64,000 bases of DNA. It comes from Motilibacter aurantiacus (GTDB lineage: Bacteria; Actinomycetota; Actinomycetes; Motilibacterales; Motilibacteraceae). The stretch is taken from the NCBI RefSeq assembly GCF_011250645.1, contig NZ_JAANNO010000001.1, forward strand, positions 777,520 to 841,519. Direction: 5' to 3'. Both the position numbers and the translations under genes were made by a program. The stretch's first letter is position 1. Each line of letters opens with the position of its first letter. Positions 22,618-31,708 of this stretch are shown one piece after another. The notes under the pieces are model-generated. The model did not search any database, had not been told where the DNA came from, and was given only the letters and a program-made list of their open reading frames with translations.

Positions 22618-23362
22618 CCTCGCCGGCCCCTTCGACGTTGGGCGCCCGGCCCTCGAGCCGGACCACGTGCGGGTGGTCGGGGGCCAGCTCGGTGGTGTCC
22701 TCGGCGATGACGATCCGCTCGCCGGCAGGGACGAGTCCCAGCAGCGCTGCGAGCAGGGTGGTCTTGCCGGCCCCGGTCCCGCCGGTGACGAGCACCGAGG
22801 CCCGCGCCCGGACCAGCCCGCGCAGCGCCTGCTCGACCGCAGGCGTCACGGCCCCCACGGCGGCCAGCTGGGTCAGCGAGAGTGGCTTCCGCGCCGGGAC
22901 GCGCAGGCTCAGACAGGTGCCGCCGACGGCGACGGGCGGGATGACCGCGTGCAGGCGCAGCCCTTGCGGCAGCCGGGCCTCGACCCAGGGCGCGCCGTCG
23001 TCGAGCCGGCGCCCGGCGCTGGTCGCGAGCCGCTCGGCGATGCGGCGCACGTCGGACTCGTCCACGAACGCGGCGTCGGCGCGCTCGAGCCCGCCGCCGC
23101 GATCGACCCACACGTCCCGCGGCCCGTTCACCAGCACGTCGGTCACGCGCGGGTCCGCGAGCAGGGGCTCGAGCGGGCCGACGCCGGCGAGCTCTGCGCG
23201 CAGCGCGGTCGCCGCGGCCAGCACGGGGCCGTCGCCGAGCAGCCCGCGCTCGGCGCGCAGCGCCTCGGCGACGTCCGCGGGGGTGGGCTCGCCCCCGAGG
23301 CCGACCAGCCGGGAGCGCACCCGCTCCAGCAGCGCGCCGTCGGGCCGTTCGACGCCCCTCAC
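22536..23362 (-). pseudogene. tadA: tadA 5' fragment (N-terminal two thirds of CpaF-family ATPase)
   Basis: From GTG 23362 (GTGA overlap with ssd) it codes for the N-terminal domain (GPLEPLLADPRVTDVLVNGP, WVEARLPQGLRLHAVIPP), Walker A (TGGTGAGKTTLLAALLG), the Asp box (ERIVIAEDTTELAP) and the Walker B region (RMRPDRLVVGEVRGPE). It is cut there by the element. The frame continues into element DNA to a stop at 22184, predicting a chimeric 392-residue product without the His box and C-terminal domain. Such a protein could not drive pilus assembly but might still bind ATP or partners. The missing part is at 14578-14921. Confidence 0.95.
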
Positions 23363-24459
23363 GCCGCGCGCCGGGTCGAGCATGCCTCGGTGACGAACCG
23401 CCGGCAGAACTGCGCGAGCGGGCCGCGCCCGGCGCGTCCCGGCGGCTCCCCGTGCTCGAGGGCGACGGCCAGGCCCGGCTCGGCGCGCAGCTCCCCGGCG
23501 AGCGGGAGCCCGAGGGACTCGGCGATGACGTCCGCCGGGAGGCCGCCGGGAGCGGGGCCGCGCACGACGAGGCGCAGGTCGGCGGCCACGACCCCGGCCG
23601 CCGCGGCCACTCGCGTGGCGGCGGCGGTGGCGCGTACCTCGGCCGGGACCACCAGGAGCGTGACGTCGCTGGCCGCCAGCGCGCACTCGACGGCTGTGTC
23701 CACCCGGCGTGGCAGGTCCACGACGACCAGGTCGCTCGAGCGACGGGCGGCGGCGAGGACGGCGCTCATCGCCGCGCTGGGGACGGCCAGCAGATCCCCA
23801 CGGTCCCAGCTGAGCACGCCGAGGCCCTCGATCCGCGGCAGCGCGTCGCGCAGCGCCCCGGCCGGGACCCGCCCCGCCGCCCCCTGCAACTGGGGCCACC
23901 GCAGCCCGCCGGCGTCCTCGCTGCCCAGGATCAGGTCGATGCCGCCGCCCAGCGGGTCCGCGTCGACGAGCAGGGTCGCGATCCCCTGTCGGGCGCCGGT
24001 GACGGCGAGCGCGGCCGCCAGCGTGGTCGCGCCGGCGCCACCGCGGCCGCCGAGCACCGAGACGACCACGCCGCCCCCGGGCCGCCCCTCGGCCGCGTCG
24101 GCCAGCCGCTCCATCAGCCACGGCTCCGCCTCGGGCAGCACCGCGACGTGCTCGCAGCCGGCCTCGACCGCGCTCCGCCAGAGGGCCGCGTCCTCACCGG
24201 CGCCGCTGCTGTGAGCGACGAGGACAGCACCCTCGCGGCGCGGCAGCGTCACGGCCACTTCACGGGCGAGGTCGGCGCCCACGAGGGCGAGCGCCGCCGC
24301 GCCCCAGGCGCCGCGGGCCCGGCGCAGGTCGTCGACGGCATCGCTCACCACGTCACAGCCGATCCCGGCCGCGGCGCACAGCCGCACCAGGTCGTCGGCC
24401 AGGCGCGCGTCGGCCGTCACGGCCAGGGCACGGGCGGAGGGGAAGGGCGGTGTCGGCAC
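23359..24459 (-). CDS. ssd: Ssd/CpaE-like septum-site/pilus-localisation ATPase
   Basis: 366 residues. A response-regulator-like N-terminal domain (VTADARLADDLVRLCAAAG) is followed by a MinD/ParA fold. The deviant Walker A reads VLGGRGGAGATTLAAALA, without the signature lysine of MinD (KGGxGKT). The switch regions are LLVDADPLGGGIDLILG and DLVVVDLPRR. This is the Ssd/CpaE arrangement found upstream of tadA in actinobacteria (Rv3660c), where it influences division or pilus placement. It is the first gene of the Tad operon and overlaps tadA by four bases, so transcription reaches the element from the pilus promoter. Confidence 0.85.
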   Translation of the reverse strand: MPTPPFPSARALAVTADARLADDLVRLCAAAGIGCDVVSDAVDDLRRARGAWGAAALALVGADLAREVAVTLPRREGAVLVAHSSGAGEDAALWRSAVEAGCEHVAVLPEAEPWLMERLADAAEGRPGGGVVVSVLGGRGGAGATTLAAALAVTGARQGIATLLVDADPLGGGIDLILGSEDAGGLRWPQLQGAAGRVPAGALRDALPRIEGLGVLSWDRGDLLAVPSAAMSAVLAAARRSSDLVVVDLPRRVDTAVECALAASDVTLLVVPAEVRATAAATRVAAAAGVVAADLRLVVRGPAPGGLPADVIAESLGLPLAGELRAEPGLAVALEHGEPPGRAGRGPLAQFCRRFVTEACSTRRAA

Positions 24460-24871
24460 GGCTGCCTCCGAGGCTCGGGAGTGCCTCGAGAGTGGGCCGC
24501 CTGCAGGGGGTCGCGGGCGCTCGGCAATCAGTCTGTGGACGAGCGGCTGCGGCGACGGGAGCTGTGGACGACCCGGGACGCGCGCGTCGAAGGGCGACCG
24601 GTGAGCAGGCCGGAACGGCTCGGGACATGGGACAGCCCCCGCTGGGGGGGGTAGCGGGGGCCGTCCACTCCGCCGGTCCGGCTCGGGGGGGAGGAGCCGG
24701 TCCCGGGGGTCCGCGAGACCGGGGACTGCTCACCGGCCGCCGTACCATCGTGTACCCGAAGCGGTCATAAGGCAAACGGCACGTCGAACCCGACGCGAAT
24801 CTTTGGCGAATCAAGCCCGAGCGGCCCCGATGACCAGGATGACGCCCCCGCCGCGTACGTATCCTCGGGGC
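24460..24871. promoter_or_regulatory. divergent promoter region of Tad operon and HAD gene
   Basis: 412 bases without a coding frame. The AT-rich stretch around 24765-24815 (cataaggcaaac, then aatctttggcgaatcaag) is the most promoter-like sequence and would serve the plus-strand HAD gene. It must also contain the Tad operon promoter on the other strand. No consensus boxes are assigned. Confidence 0.4.
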
Positions 24872-25696
24872 ATGGTCGAGTCCACCGTGCCCACCGGCAC
24901 GGGCCACGGCGCGGCCTTCTTCGACCTCGACAAGACGATCATCGCGCGCTCGAGCACGCTGGCCTTCAGCCGGTCGTTCTACCGCGGCGGCCTCATCACC
25001 CGGCGCGCCGTCGTCCGCAGCTCCTACGCGCAGTTCGTCTACCTGCTCGGCGGCGCCGACCACGACCAGATGGAGCGGATGCGGGCGTACCTCTCCTCGC
25101 TCGTCACGGGGTGGGACGTGGCCCAGGTCAAGGAGCTGGTCGCCGAGACGCTGCACGAGCTGATCGACCCGATCATCTACGACGAGGCGGCGACGCTCCT
25201 GGAGGAGCACCGGGCCGCGGGCCGGGACATCGTGGTCGTCAGCGCGTCCGGTGCGGAGGTCGTGGAGCCGATCGGCGAGATGCTCGGCGCGTCCCGCGTG
25301 GTGGCGACCCGGATGATCGTCGAGGACGGGCGCTACACCGGGGAGATCGAGGCCTACATGGCCGGCGAGGCCAAGGCGGAGGCCGTGCGCCGGCTGGCCG
25401 AGGAGGAGGGCTACGACCTCACCGCGAGCTACGCCTACAGCGACTCGGTCACCGACCTGCCGATGCTCGAGGCGGTCGGCCACCCCTCGGTCGTCAACCC
25501 GGACCGCGCGCTGCGCAAGGAGGCCCTGTCCCGGGGCTGGCCGGTGCTCGTGTTCACCAAGCCGGTGAGCCTGCGCGACCGGCTGTCCGGGCGCACCGCC
25601 CCCGCCCTGGCCACGGCGGCCACGGTCGCCGGCGCCGCGACCGCGGGCTACGTCTGGTACGCCGCCCGCCGCCGCGGGCGCGGCGCGACCGGGTGA
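24872..25696 (+). CDS. HAD-IB family hydrolase (phosphatase, SerB-like)
   Basis: 274 residues from ATG 24872. The catalytic DxDxT appears as AAFFDLDKTIIARSSTL. Motif II is VVVSASGAEV, and motif III/IV is YSDSVTDLPMLEAVG. A cap helix region and a C-terminal hydrophobic helix (ATAATVAGAATAGYVWYAA) suggest membrane attachment. The position beside ssd and opposite the Tad operon matches Rv3661. HAD-IB members dephosphorylate small molecules such as phosphoserine or lysolipids. The substrate is unknown. Confidence 0.85.
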   Translation: MVESTVPTGTGHGAAFFDLDKTIIARSSTLAFSRSFYRGGLITRRAVVRSSYAQFVYLLGGADHDQMERMRAYLSSLVTGWDVAQVKELVAETLHELIDPIIYDEAATLLEEHRAAGRDIVVVSASGAEVVEPIGEMLGASRVVATRMIVEDGRYTGEIEAYMAGEAKAEAVRRLAEEEGYDLTASYAYSDSVTDLPMLEAVGHPSVVNPDRALRKEALSRGWPVLVFTKPVSLRDRLSGRTAPALATAATVAGAATAGYVWYAARRRGRGATG

Positions 25697-26313
25697 GCAG
25701 GGCGCACGCCGGCGGGCGCGGCGGGCACGGCCCGTCCCCCGCCACGCTGTACGCCGTGCTGGCCGCCGCGGCGCTGGTGCTCGTCCTCGGCGCCGGAGCC
25801 CGGCTGCTGGTCGACGACCGCAGCGAGGCGTCGGCCGGGCAGCCGTCCGCGTCCTCGACCGCGGGCACGAGCTCGGACGACACCTCCGGGCTGACACTCG
25901 GGGCCGCCGAGCTGGCCCTCGTCGGGGACGGCCTGCAGGTCTCCGCGCCGCTGCACAACGGCGAGCCCGACCCCGTCACCCTGCTCACCCTCGACGGGCT
26001 GCCGGCCGGCCTGCGGGCGCTGCTGCCGGCGGCCGGCCTTCCGCTGCCGCCCGAGTCGACCGGCACGCTGACGCTCGGCTGGGACGGGCCGGACTGCGCT
26101 CAGCCCGCGCCCGAGCGGGTCCTCGGCGACGTCCGCTGGACGGCGCGCACCGCGGACGGCGCGACGGCGACCGGCGCGCTGGCGACGGGGCCGGTGGAGG
26201 AGGTGTTGCTCTCGACGTGGCTGGACGTCTGTGCCGGACGGCCGACGCAGGGCGGCAACCCGCGCGAGGACGCGGACGACCCGATCGGGGAGGACGTCGA
26301 TGGCACGTCGTGA
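25693..26313 (+). CDS. hypothetical membrane-anchored protein
   Basis: 206 residues from GTG 25693, overlapping the HAD stop in GTGA. A single N-terminal hydrophobic helix (LYAVLAAAALVLVLGAGARLL) is followed by a Ser/Thr-rich linker and an extracellular beta-rich domain (LGAAELALVGDGLQVSAPLH, GTLTLGWDGPDC). I recognise no family. It is co-transcribed with the HAD phosphatase and the following methyltransferase, which it overlaps by 14 bases. Confidence 0.65.
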   Translation: MSRAHAGGRGGHGPSPATLYAVLAAAALVLVLGAGARLLVDDRSEASAGQPSASSTAGTSSDDTSGLTLGAAELALVGDGLQVSAPLHNGEPDPVTLLTLDGLPAGLRALLPAAGLPLPPESTGTLTLGWDGPDCAQPAPERVLGDVRWTARTADGATATGALATGPVEEVLLSTWLDVCAGRPTQGGNPREDADDPIGEDVDGTS

Positions 26314-27064
26314 CGAGCGGACCGCCGCCCGGGCACGCTCGTTCGGTGCGGTGGCCGACGCGTACGACCGGGGCCGGCCGGGCTACCCGGCGGCGCTGGT
26401 GCCGTGGCTGCTTCCCACGCTCGTCCCGGGCGAGGCCGGCCCCGCCCCGGACGTGATCGACGTCGGAGCGGGCACGGGCAAGCTCACCCGGGTGCTCGCC
26501 GCAGCGGGCGCGCGCGTGACGGCGGTCGAGCCCGACCCGGCGATGGCGCAGGCCCTGCGCGCCCGGGGCGCCGCGGTGGCCGTCCACGTCGCACCGGCCG
26601 AGCAACTGCCCCTCCCGGACTCGAGCGCCGACGCCGTGGTCGCCGCGCAGGCCTACCACTGGTTCGACCCGCCGCGCTTCTTCGCCGAGACGGCTCGGGT
26701 GCTGCGGCCCGGAGGGCGCGTCGCCCTGGTGTGGAACCGCCGCGACGACCGCGTGGCGTGGGTCGCGCAGCTCAATGAGGTCCTCGGCGACGAGGGCTTC
26801 GACACCGTCGACCCGGCCCGCGACCTCAACGCCTCCGGGCGGTTCGGCCCGGTCGAGGAGGCGTCGTTCGAGCACGTGCAGCCGCTGGACGCCGAGCGGC
26901 TGCGCGACCTCGCGGCCTCCCGGTCGTACGTCTCCCTGCTGCCCGAGCCGGAGCGCGAGCGGGTGCTGGCCGCGGTCGCCGCGGTGCACGCCGGCGTGGC
27001 GGACGCGGATGGGATCGTCCGGCTCCCCTACGTCCTGCGGGCCTTCGCCGCCGACCTGCGCTGA
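26300..27064 (+). CDS. class I SAM-dependent methyltransferase
   Basis: 254 residues from ATG 26300. Motif I is VIDVGAGTGKLTRVLA, the acidic end of strand 2 is TAVEPDPAMAQALRARG, and motif III-like QAYHWFDPPRFFAE is followed by LRPGGRVALVWNRRDD. This is the Methyltransf_11 pattern shared by ubiquinone/trans-aconitate-type enzymes acting on small molecules. It overlaps the end of the previous gene by 14 bases and ends a short operon before acs. The substrate cannot be deduced. Confidence 0.85.
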   Translation: MARRDERTAARARSFGAVADAYDRGRPGYPAALVPWLLPTLVPGEAGPAPDVIDVGAGTGKLTRVLAAAGARVTAVEPDPAMAQALRARGAAVAVHVAPAEQLPLPDSSADAVVAAQAYHWFDPPRFFAETARVLRPGGRVALVWNRRDDRVAWVAQLNEVLGDEGFDTVDPARDLNASGRFGPVEEASFEHVQPLDAERLRDLAASRSYVSLLPEPERERVLAAVAAVHAGVADADGIVRLPYVLRAFAADLR

Positions 27065-27193
27065 GGCGCACCCCGGGCGGAGTCCCGAGCCCGGCTCCGT
27101 CCGGCCACCCCGGATTGGCCGCTGATCGGCGCGGGGCAAGACTGTCCCGAGCAGGGCGAACAGCGGGGCACAGCGACGAGCCGAGGAGGCACC

Positions 27194-29188
27194 GTGGCCG
27201 ACCAGTCCGGCGGGGCAGCGCAGAGCGGCGAGGGCCTGTCCAACCTGTTGCACGAGGAGCGCAGGTATCCCCCGGACGAGGGGTTCGCCGCGCAGGCCAA
27301 CGCCCAGGCCGAGATCTACGGGCGAGCGGCGGCGGACCGGCTGGGCTTCTGGGAGGAGCAGGCCCGCTCCCTGACCTGGGCGCAGCCGTGGGAGCGGGCG
27401 CTGGACTGGCAGCCGCCGTTCGCCAAGTGGTTCGTCGGCGGCACGCTCAACGTGGCCTACAACTGCGTGGACCGGCACGTCGAGGCCGGGCACGGGGACC
27501 AGGTCGCGATCCACTGGGAGGGCGAGCCGGGCGACACCCGCACCATCACCTACGCGGACCTGCAGCGTGAGGTCTGCAAGACGGCGAACGCGCTGACCGA
27601 GCTCGGGGTCGGCAAGGGTGACCGGGTCGCGATCTACCTACCCATGATTCCGGAAGCGGTCTTCGCGATGCTGGCGTGCGCGCGGCTCGGCGCACCGCAC
27701 TCGGTGGTGTTCGGCGGCTTCTCCGCCGACGCGCTCGCCAGCCGGATCGACGACGCGGACGCGAAGGCGGTCATCACCGCGGACGGCGGCTACCGGCGCG
27801 GCAGCCCGAGCGCCCTGAAGCCCGCGGTCGACGAGGCGGTCGCCCGGACGAGCACGGTGGAGAAGGTCCTCGTGGTACGACGGACCGGCGAGGAGGTCGC
27901 CTGGACCGAGGGCCGGGACGTGTGGTGGCACGACGTGGTCGACCGGCAGCCGGGCACGCACGCGTACGAGGCCCATGACAGCGAGCACCCGCTCTACATC
28001 CTCTACACCTCCGGCACCACCGCGAAGCCCAAGGGGATCCTGCACACCACGGGCGGCTACCTCACCCAGGTCGCGTACACCCACCGCTACGTCTTCGACC
28101 TCAAGCCCGACACCGACGTCTACTGGTGCTCGGCCGACATCGGCTGGGTCACCGGCCACTCCTACATCGTCTACGGCCCGCTGGCCAACCGGGCGACGCA
28201 GGTGATGTACGAGGGGACGCCGGACACGCCGCACAAGGGCCGGCTGTGGGAGATCGCGCAGAAGTACGGCGTGACCATCCTCTACACCGCGCCCACGCTC
28301 ATCCGCACGATGATGAAGTGGGGCGAGGAGATCCCGGCCCAGTACGATCTTTCGCGAATCCGAGTTCTCGGAAGTGTCGGGGAGCCGATCAACCCCGAGG
28401 CCTGGGTCTGGTACCGCAAGAACATCGGTGGGGACCGCGCGCCCGTCGTCGACACGTGGTGGCAGACCGAGACCGGCGCCCTCATGATCAGCCCGCTCCC
28501 CGGTGTCACGACGCTGAAGCCCGGGTCGGCACAACGGCCGCTGCCCGGCGTCTCCGCCGAGGTCGTCGACGACCGCGGGGAGCCCGTGCCCAACGGGGGC
28601 GGGGGCTACCTGGTGCTCAACGAGCCCTGGCCCTCGATGCTGCGCGGGATCTGGGGCGACGACAAGCGCTACCAGGAGACGTACTGGTCCCGCTTCCCCG
28701 GCGTCTACTTCGCCGGCGACGGCGCGAAGAAGGACGAGGACGGCGACATCTGGCTGCTCGGCCGGGTCGACGACGTCATGAACGTCTCGGGCCACCGCAT
28801 CTCCACGACCGAGGTCGAGTCCGCGCTCGTCTCGCACCCGGCGGTGGCCGAGGCGGCCGTCGTCGGGGCCACCGACCCCACGACCGGCCAGGGCATCGTC
28901 GCCTTCGTCATCCTGCGCGGCAACGTCGCCGAGGACCGCGCTGCGGGCGACGAGATCGTGCAGGAGCTGCGCCGGCACGTCGCGAAGGAGATCGGCCCCA
29001 TCGCGCGCCCACGGCAGATCCTCGTCGTCCCCGAGCTGCCGAAGACCCGTTCGGGAAAGATCATGCGCCGGTTGCTGCGTGACGTGGCCGAGCAGCGGGC
29101 CGTCGGCGACGTGACGACCCTCGCGGACTCGACCGTCATGGAGCTCATCAGCAGCAAGCTCCCGTCGGCGGGCTCCTCCGAGGGCTGA
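27194..29188 (+). CDS. acs: acetyl-coenzyme A synthetase
   Basis: 664 residues, GTG start with GAGGAGG upstream. It converts acetate, ATP and CoA into acetyl-CoA. AMP-forming motifs: [20 protein letters not shown] (P-loop), WWQTETG (A5), the DVMNVSGHR hinge, and [16 protein letters not shown], whose lysine is the regulatory acetylation site in this family. Length and order fit Acs throughout. It starts a new transcription unit, matching Rv3667. Confidence 0.96.
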   Translation: MADQSGGAAQSGEGLSNLLHEERRYPPDEGFAAQANAQAEIYGRAAADRLGFWEEQARSLTWAQPWERALDWQPPFAKWFVGGTLNVAYNCVDRHVEAGHGDQVAIHWEGEPGDTRTITYADLQREVCKTANALTELGVGKGDRVAIYLPMIPEAVFAMLACARLGAPHSVVFGGFSADALASRIDDADAKAVITADGGYRRGSPSALKPAVDEAVARTSTVEKVLVVRRTGEEVAWTEGRDVWWHDVVDRQPGTHAYEAHDSEHPLYILYTSGTTAKPKGILHTTGGYLTQVAYTHRYVFDLKPDTDVYWCSADIGWVTGHSYIVYGPLANRATQVMYEGTPDTPHKGRLWEIAQKYGVTILYTAPTLIRTMMKWGEEIPAQYDLSRIRVLGSVGEPINPEAWVWYRKNIGGDRAPVVDTWWQTETGALMISPLPGVTTLKPGSAQRPLPGVSAEVVDDRGEPVPNGGGGYLVLNEPWPSMLRGIWGDDKRYQETYWSRFPGVYFAGDGAKKDEDGDIWLLGRVDDVMNVSGHRISTTEVESALVSHPAVAEAAVVGATDPTTGQGIVAFVILRGNVAEDRAAGDEIVQELRRHVAKEIGPIARPRQILVVPELPKTRSGKIMRRLLRDVAEQRAVGDVTTLADSTVMELISSKLPSAGSSEG

Positions 29189-29723
29189 GGGGTCAGCGGG
29201 CGACCCGCACGAGCTCCCCCACGCTCGCGACCGACCAGTCCGGGCGCGCAGCCGGCTGTCCCACGCGAGCGGGTGACCGTCGGCGCCCGCAACAGGGAGC
29301 CGGCGCGGCTGTCCGGTGCGGGGCGGCCCACGCCGTACACGCCCTCGGGCGCCGCGCCCGGCTCCTCGACGGAGCGTCAGCCGGGCAAGAGCGGGGTGCC
29401 GTCGGCGCGGGCGGCGGTCGACGGTGCCTCCGGTCGCGGGCAGGTGCTCTAGGCCAGCTCGCCCCCTCAGCGGAGAGGACGACGTCGGCGGCGCCGTCCG
29501 GCACCAGGCCGAGCACCTCGTCCGAGCCGTGCGCGAGGTCGACGACCCGCCGCGTCCTCGCACTCCCGCTTCGGGCAGTCGCCGGGGGCAGGCGCCGCGC
29601 CGGCGTTCGCCCGGCTCGCGCCCGGGGTACGGAGCCCGGCAGTATCGGACCGGCAGCAGACCGACGGCGGTCCCGGCCACAGGCAGCGGCGCGCGGGAGC
29701 GCGCTCACAGAAGGAGCCCGACG
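29189..29723. other. 535-bp gap, possible decayed gene on minus strand
   Basis: No intact gene is visible. On the minus strand, short stretches look protein-like but sit in different frames and are separated by stops: VVDLAHGSDEVLGLVPDGAA near 29,560-29,500 and PDWSVASVGELVRVAR at 29,193-29,245. This suggests a degraded gene, perhaps of HAD type, but the match is too weak to name. The end nearest 29,700 holds the ribosome site of the holin gene (AAGGAG). Confidence 0.35.
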
Positions 29724-30185
29724 ATGACGACCGCGTTCACCAAGCCCGAGTACGGCAAGCCCGGGTACGACGGGCCCGGCGCCACCGTGGCCACCCCTGC
29801 CGCCCCGGAGCCCTCGCTGGGCAAGCTCGTCGCGTCCGCGACCAAGGACCTCTCCGCGCTCGTGCGGTCCGAGATCGAGCTGGCGAAGATCGAGATCAAG
29901 TCCGAGGCGAAGCACGCCATCGCCGGCAGCGGGCTGTTCGGGGCGGCGGCCTACCTCGGCCTGCTCGCGACCATCCTGCTGAGCATCGCGGCGGCGTACG
30001 GCCTGGAGGCCGCCGGCCTGCACCCGGCCCTGGCGTTCCTCGTCGTGGCGGTGGTCTTCCTGCTGCTCGCCGGCGTGCTCGCCCTGATCGGCAAGAAGCA
30101 GGTGTCGAAGGTCAGCGCCCCCGAGCGGACGATCCGCACCACCAAGGAGAGCGTGGCCACCCTCAAGGGCGCGGCGAGGGGCTGA
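29724..30185 (+). CDS. phage holin family protein (actinobacterial Holin-X)
   Basis: 153 residues from ATG 29724 after AGAAGGAG. A cytoplasmic N-terminus leads into LVASATKDLSALVRSEIELAKIEIK, the conserved amphipathic segment of this family. Two transmembrane helices follow (LFGAAAYLGLLATILLSIAAAYGL and LAFLVVAVVFLLLAGVLALIG, with a short hairpin), and then a basic tail. Despite the name it is a chromosomal actinobacterial membrane protein of unknown function. It corresponds to Rv3669 between acs and ephE. Confidence 0.8.
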   Translation: MTTAFTKPEYGKPGYDGPGATVATPAAPEPSLGKLVASATKDLSALVRSEIELAKIEIKSEAKHAIAGSGLFGAAAYLGLLATILLSIAAAYGLEAAGLHPALAFLVVAVVFLLLAGVLALIGKKQVSKVSAPERTIRTTKESVATLKGAARG

Positions 30186-30250
30186 GGCGCCCCGCGCGTC
30201 CCACGTCACAGGAGGGTCACAAACGCCGGTTCCTGTGGCAGGCTGCGCCC

Positions 30251-31171
30251 ATGGAGGCGCCCGACGCATCGGCGATCCTGCGTGACGGCCCGTGGGAGCA
30301 CCGCATGGTGGCCGCCAACGGTGCGCGCTTCCACGTCGCCGAAGTGGGCAGCGGCCCGCTGGTCCTGCTGCTGCACGGCTTCCCCGAGTTCTGGTGGGCG
30401 TGGCGGCACGCGCTGACCGCCCTCGCGGGCGCCGGCTACCGGGCCGCCGCCATGGACCTGCGCGGCTTCGGCGCCAGCGACAAGCCTCCGCGCGGGTACG
30501 ACCCGGCCACCCTCGCGACCGACATCGCCGGTGTGGTCCGATCGCTGGGGGCGGCCGACGCCGTCGTCGTCGGCCACGGGCTGGGCGGCATGCTCGCCTG
30601 GTCGACCGCGGTCGCGCACCCCAAGGTCGTCCGCCGGCTCTGCGCGGTGAGCGCCCCGCACCCGCGACGCATGCGCGAGGCGCTGCGCGGGGACCCGCAG
30701 CAGCTGCGCCGCAGCGGCCACGTCCTCGGGTTCCAGCTCCCCGTGCTCGCCGAGCGCAAGCTGCTGCGCGACGACGCGGCCCACGTCGAGCAGCTGCTGC
30801 GCGCCTGGGCCGCCCCCGGATGGCCCAGCGCCGAGGAGGCCGCGGTCTACCGGGCCGCGGCGCAGGTGCCGGGCGTCGCCCACTGCTCGCTCGAGTACTC
30901 CCGGTGGGCGGTGCGCTCGCTCCCGCGCCCCGACGGGGTCCGCTTCGCCCGCGCGATGCGCGAGCCGGTCCGGGTCCCGGTGCTGCACCTGCACGGTGCC
31001 GCGGACCGTGCCGTGCTCCCGCGCAGCGCCCAGGGGTCGGGGCTGTACGTCGAGGCGCCCTATCGCTGGCGGCTGCTCGGCGGCGTGGGCCACTTCCCGC
31101 ACGAGGAGAGCCCCGAGGCGTTCGCCGCCGAGCTGCTCGGCTGGCTGGCCGACCCCGAGCCGGACCGTTGA
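30251..31171 (+). CDS. alpha/beta hydrolase, EphE-like, with glycine at the nucleophile position
   Basis: 306 residues. The fold is clear: oxyanion motif LLLHGFPEFWWAW, the strand DLRGFGASDKP, the nucleophile elbow VVVGHGLGGMLAW, the acid in LHGAADRAVLP, and the catalytic His in GVGHFPHEE. The elbow should read G-x-(S/D/C)-x-G. Here the centre residue is Gly, as if the Asp of epoxide hydrolases or the Ser of esterases had been replaced. The protein may therefore be a non-catalytic binder or use another mechanism. The position between the holin gene and the marP neighbourhood matches Rv3670 (ephE). Confidence 0.8.
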   Translation: MEAPDASAILRDGPWEHRMVAANGARFHVAEVGSGPLVLLLHGFPEFWWAWRHALTALAGAGYRAAAMDLRGFGASDKPPRGYDPATLATDIAGVVRSLGAADAVVVGHGLGGMLAWSTAVAHPKVVRRLCAVSAPHPRRMREALRGDPQQLRRSGHVLGFQLPVLAERKLLRDDAAHVEQLLRAWAAPGWPSAEEAAVYRAAAQVPGVAHCSLEYSRWAVRSLPRPDGVRFARAMREPVRVPVLHLHGAADRAVLPRSAQGSGLYVEAPYRWRLLGGVGHFPHEESPEAFAAELLGWLADPEPDR

Positions 31172-31206
31172 GCGACTCGACCGCGCAGCCGACCCCGCCT
31201 CCGGGC

Positions 31207-31680
31207 GTGCGGCGCGACCGCGACCCCGAAGGCCGCGCGCGCAACGCCCGCCCGCGCGACGCCCTCGGCCGGCCGCTGCCGCACGGGGCCGAGGGCGTCG
31301 AGCGCGTACCGGACGACTTCGTGCTCCCGCCGGTCGACGCGTTGGCCGAGGCGCAGCGGCTGATCGACGCGGGGCGCCCGTTCCACGCGCACGAGGTGCT
31401 CGAGGGGTCCTGGAAGGCGGCCCCGCCGGAGGAGCGCGAGCTGTGGAAGGGGCTCGCACAGCTCGCCGTGGGTCTCACGCACGCCGAGCGCGGCAACGCC
31501 GCCGGGGCCGCGCGCCTGCTGCGACGCGGGGCGCTGCGGATCGCCGGCTCTGCCGAGCATCCGCCCTACGCGATCGCGGTGGACGCACTGGTCGTGTGGG
31601 CGCAGGCGCTGGCCGCCGAGGTGGAGCGGGGCGGTGAGGAGCGCACCGTCTCGCGCCGCCCCCAGCTGACCAGCGCCTGA
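31207..31680 (+). CDS. DUF309 domain-containing protein
   Basis: 157 residues from GTG 31207. A TTG at 31168 overlapping the hydrolase stop is an alternative. The DUF309 signature is RPFHAHEVLEGSWKAAPPEE followed by LWKGLAQLAVGLTHAERGN and GAARLLRRGALRI. It forms a small all-helical fold with a conserved H-x-x-H-E-x-x-E/W pattern of unknown activity. It follows the EphE-like gene directly and is probably in the same transcript. Confidence 0.8.
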   Translation: MRRDRDPEGRARNARPRDALGRPLPHGAEGVERVPDDFVLPPVDALAEAQRLIDAGRPFHAHEVLEGSWKAAPPEERELWKGLAQLAVGLTHAERGNAAGAARLLRRGALRIAGSAEHPPYAIAVDALVVWAQALAAEVERGGEERTVSRRPQLTSA

Positions 31681-31708
31681 CCGAACCGGTCTTGCCGGCT
31701 CGGACCGC

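Noticed and set aside
29724-30185. Prophage holin
   Set aside because: Despite the family name, the gene is in a conserved chromosomal order with acs and ephE and has no phage neighbours.
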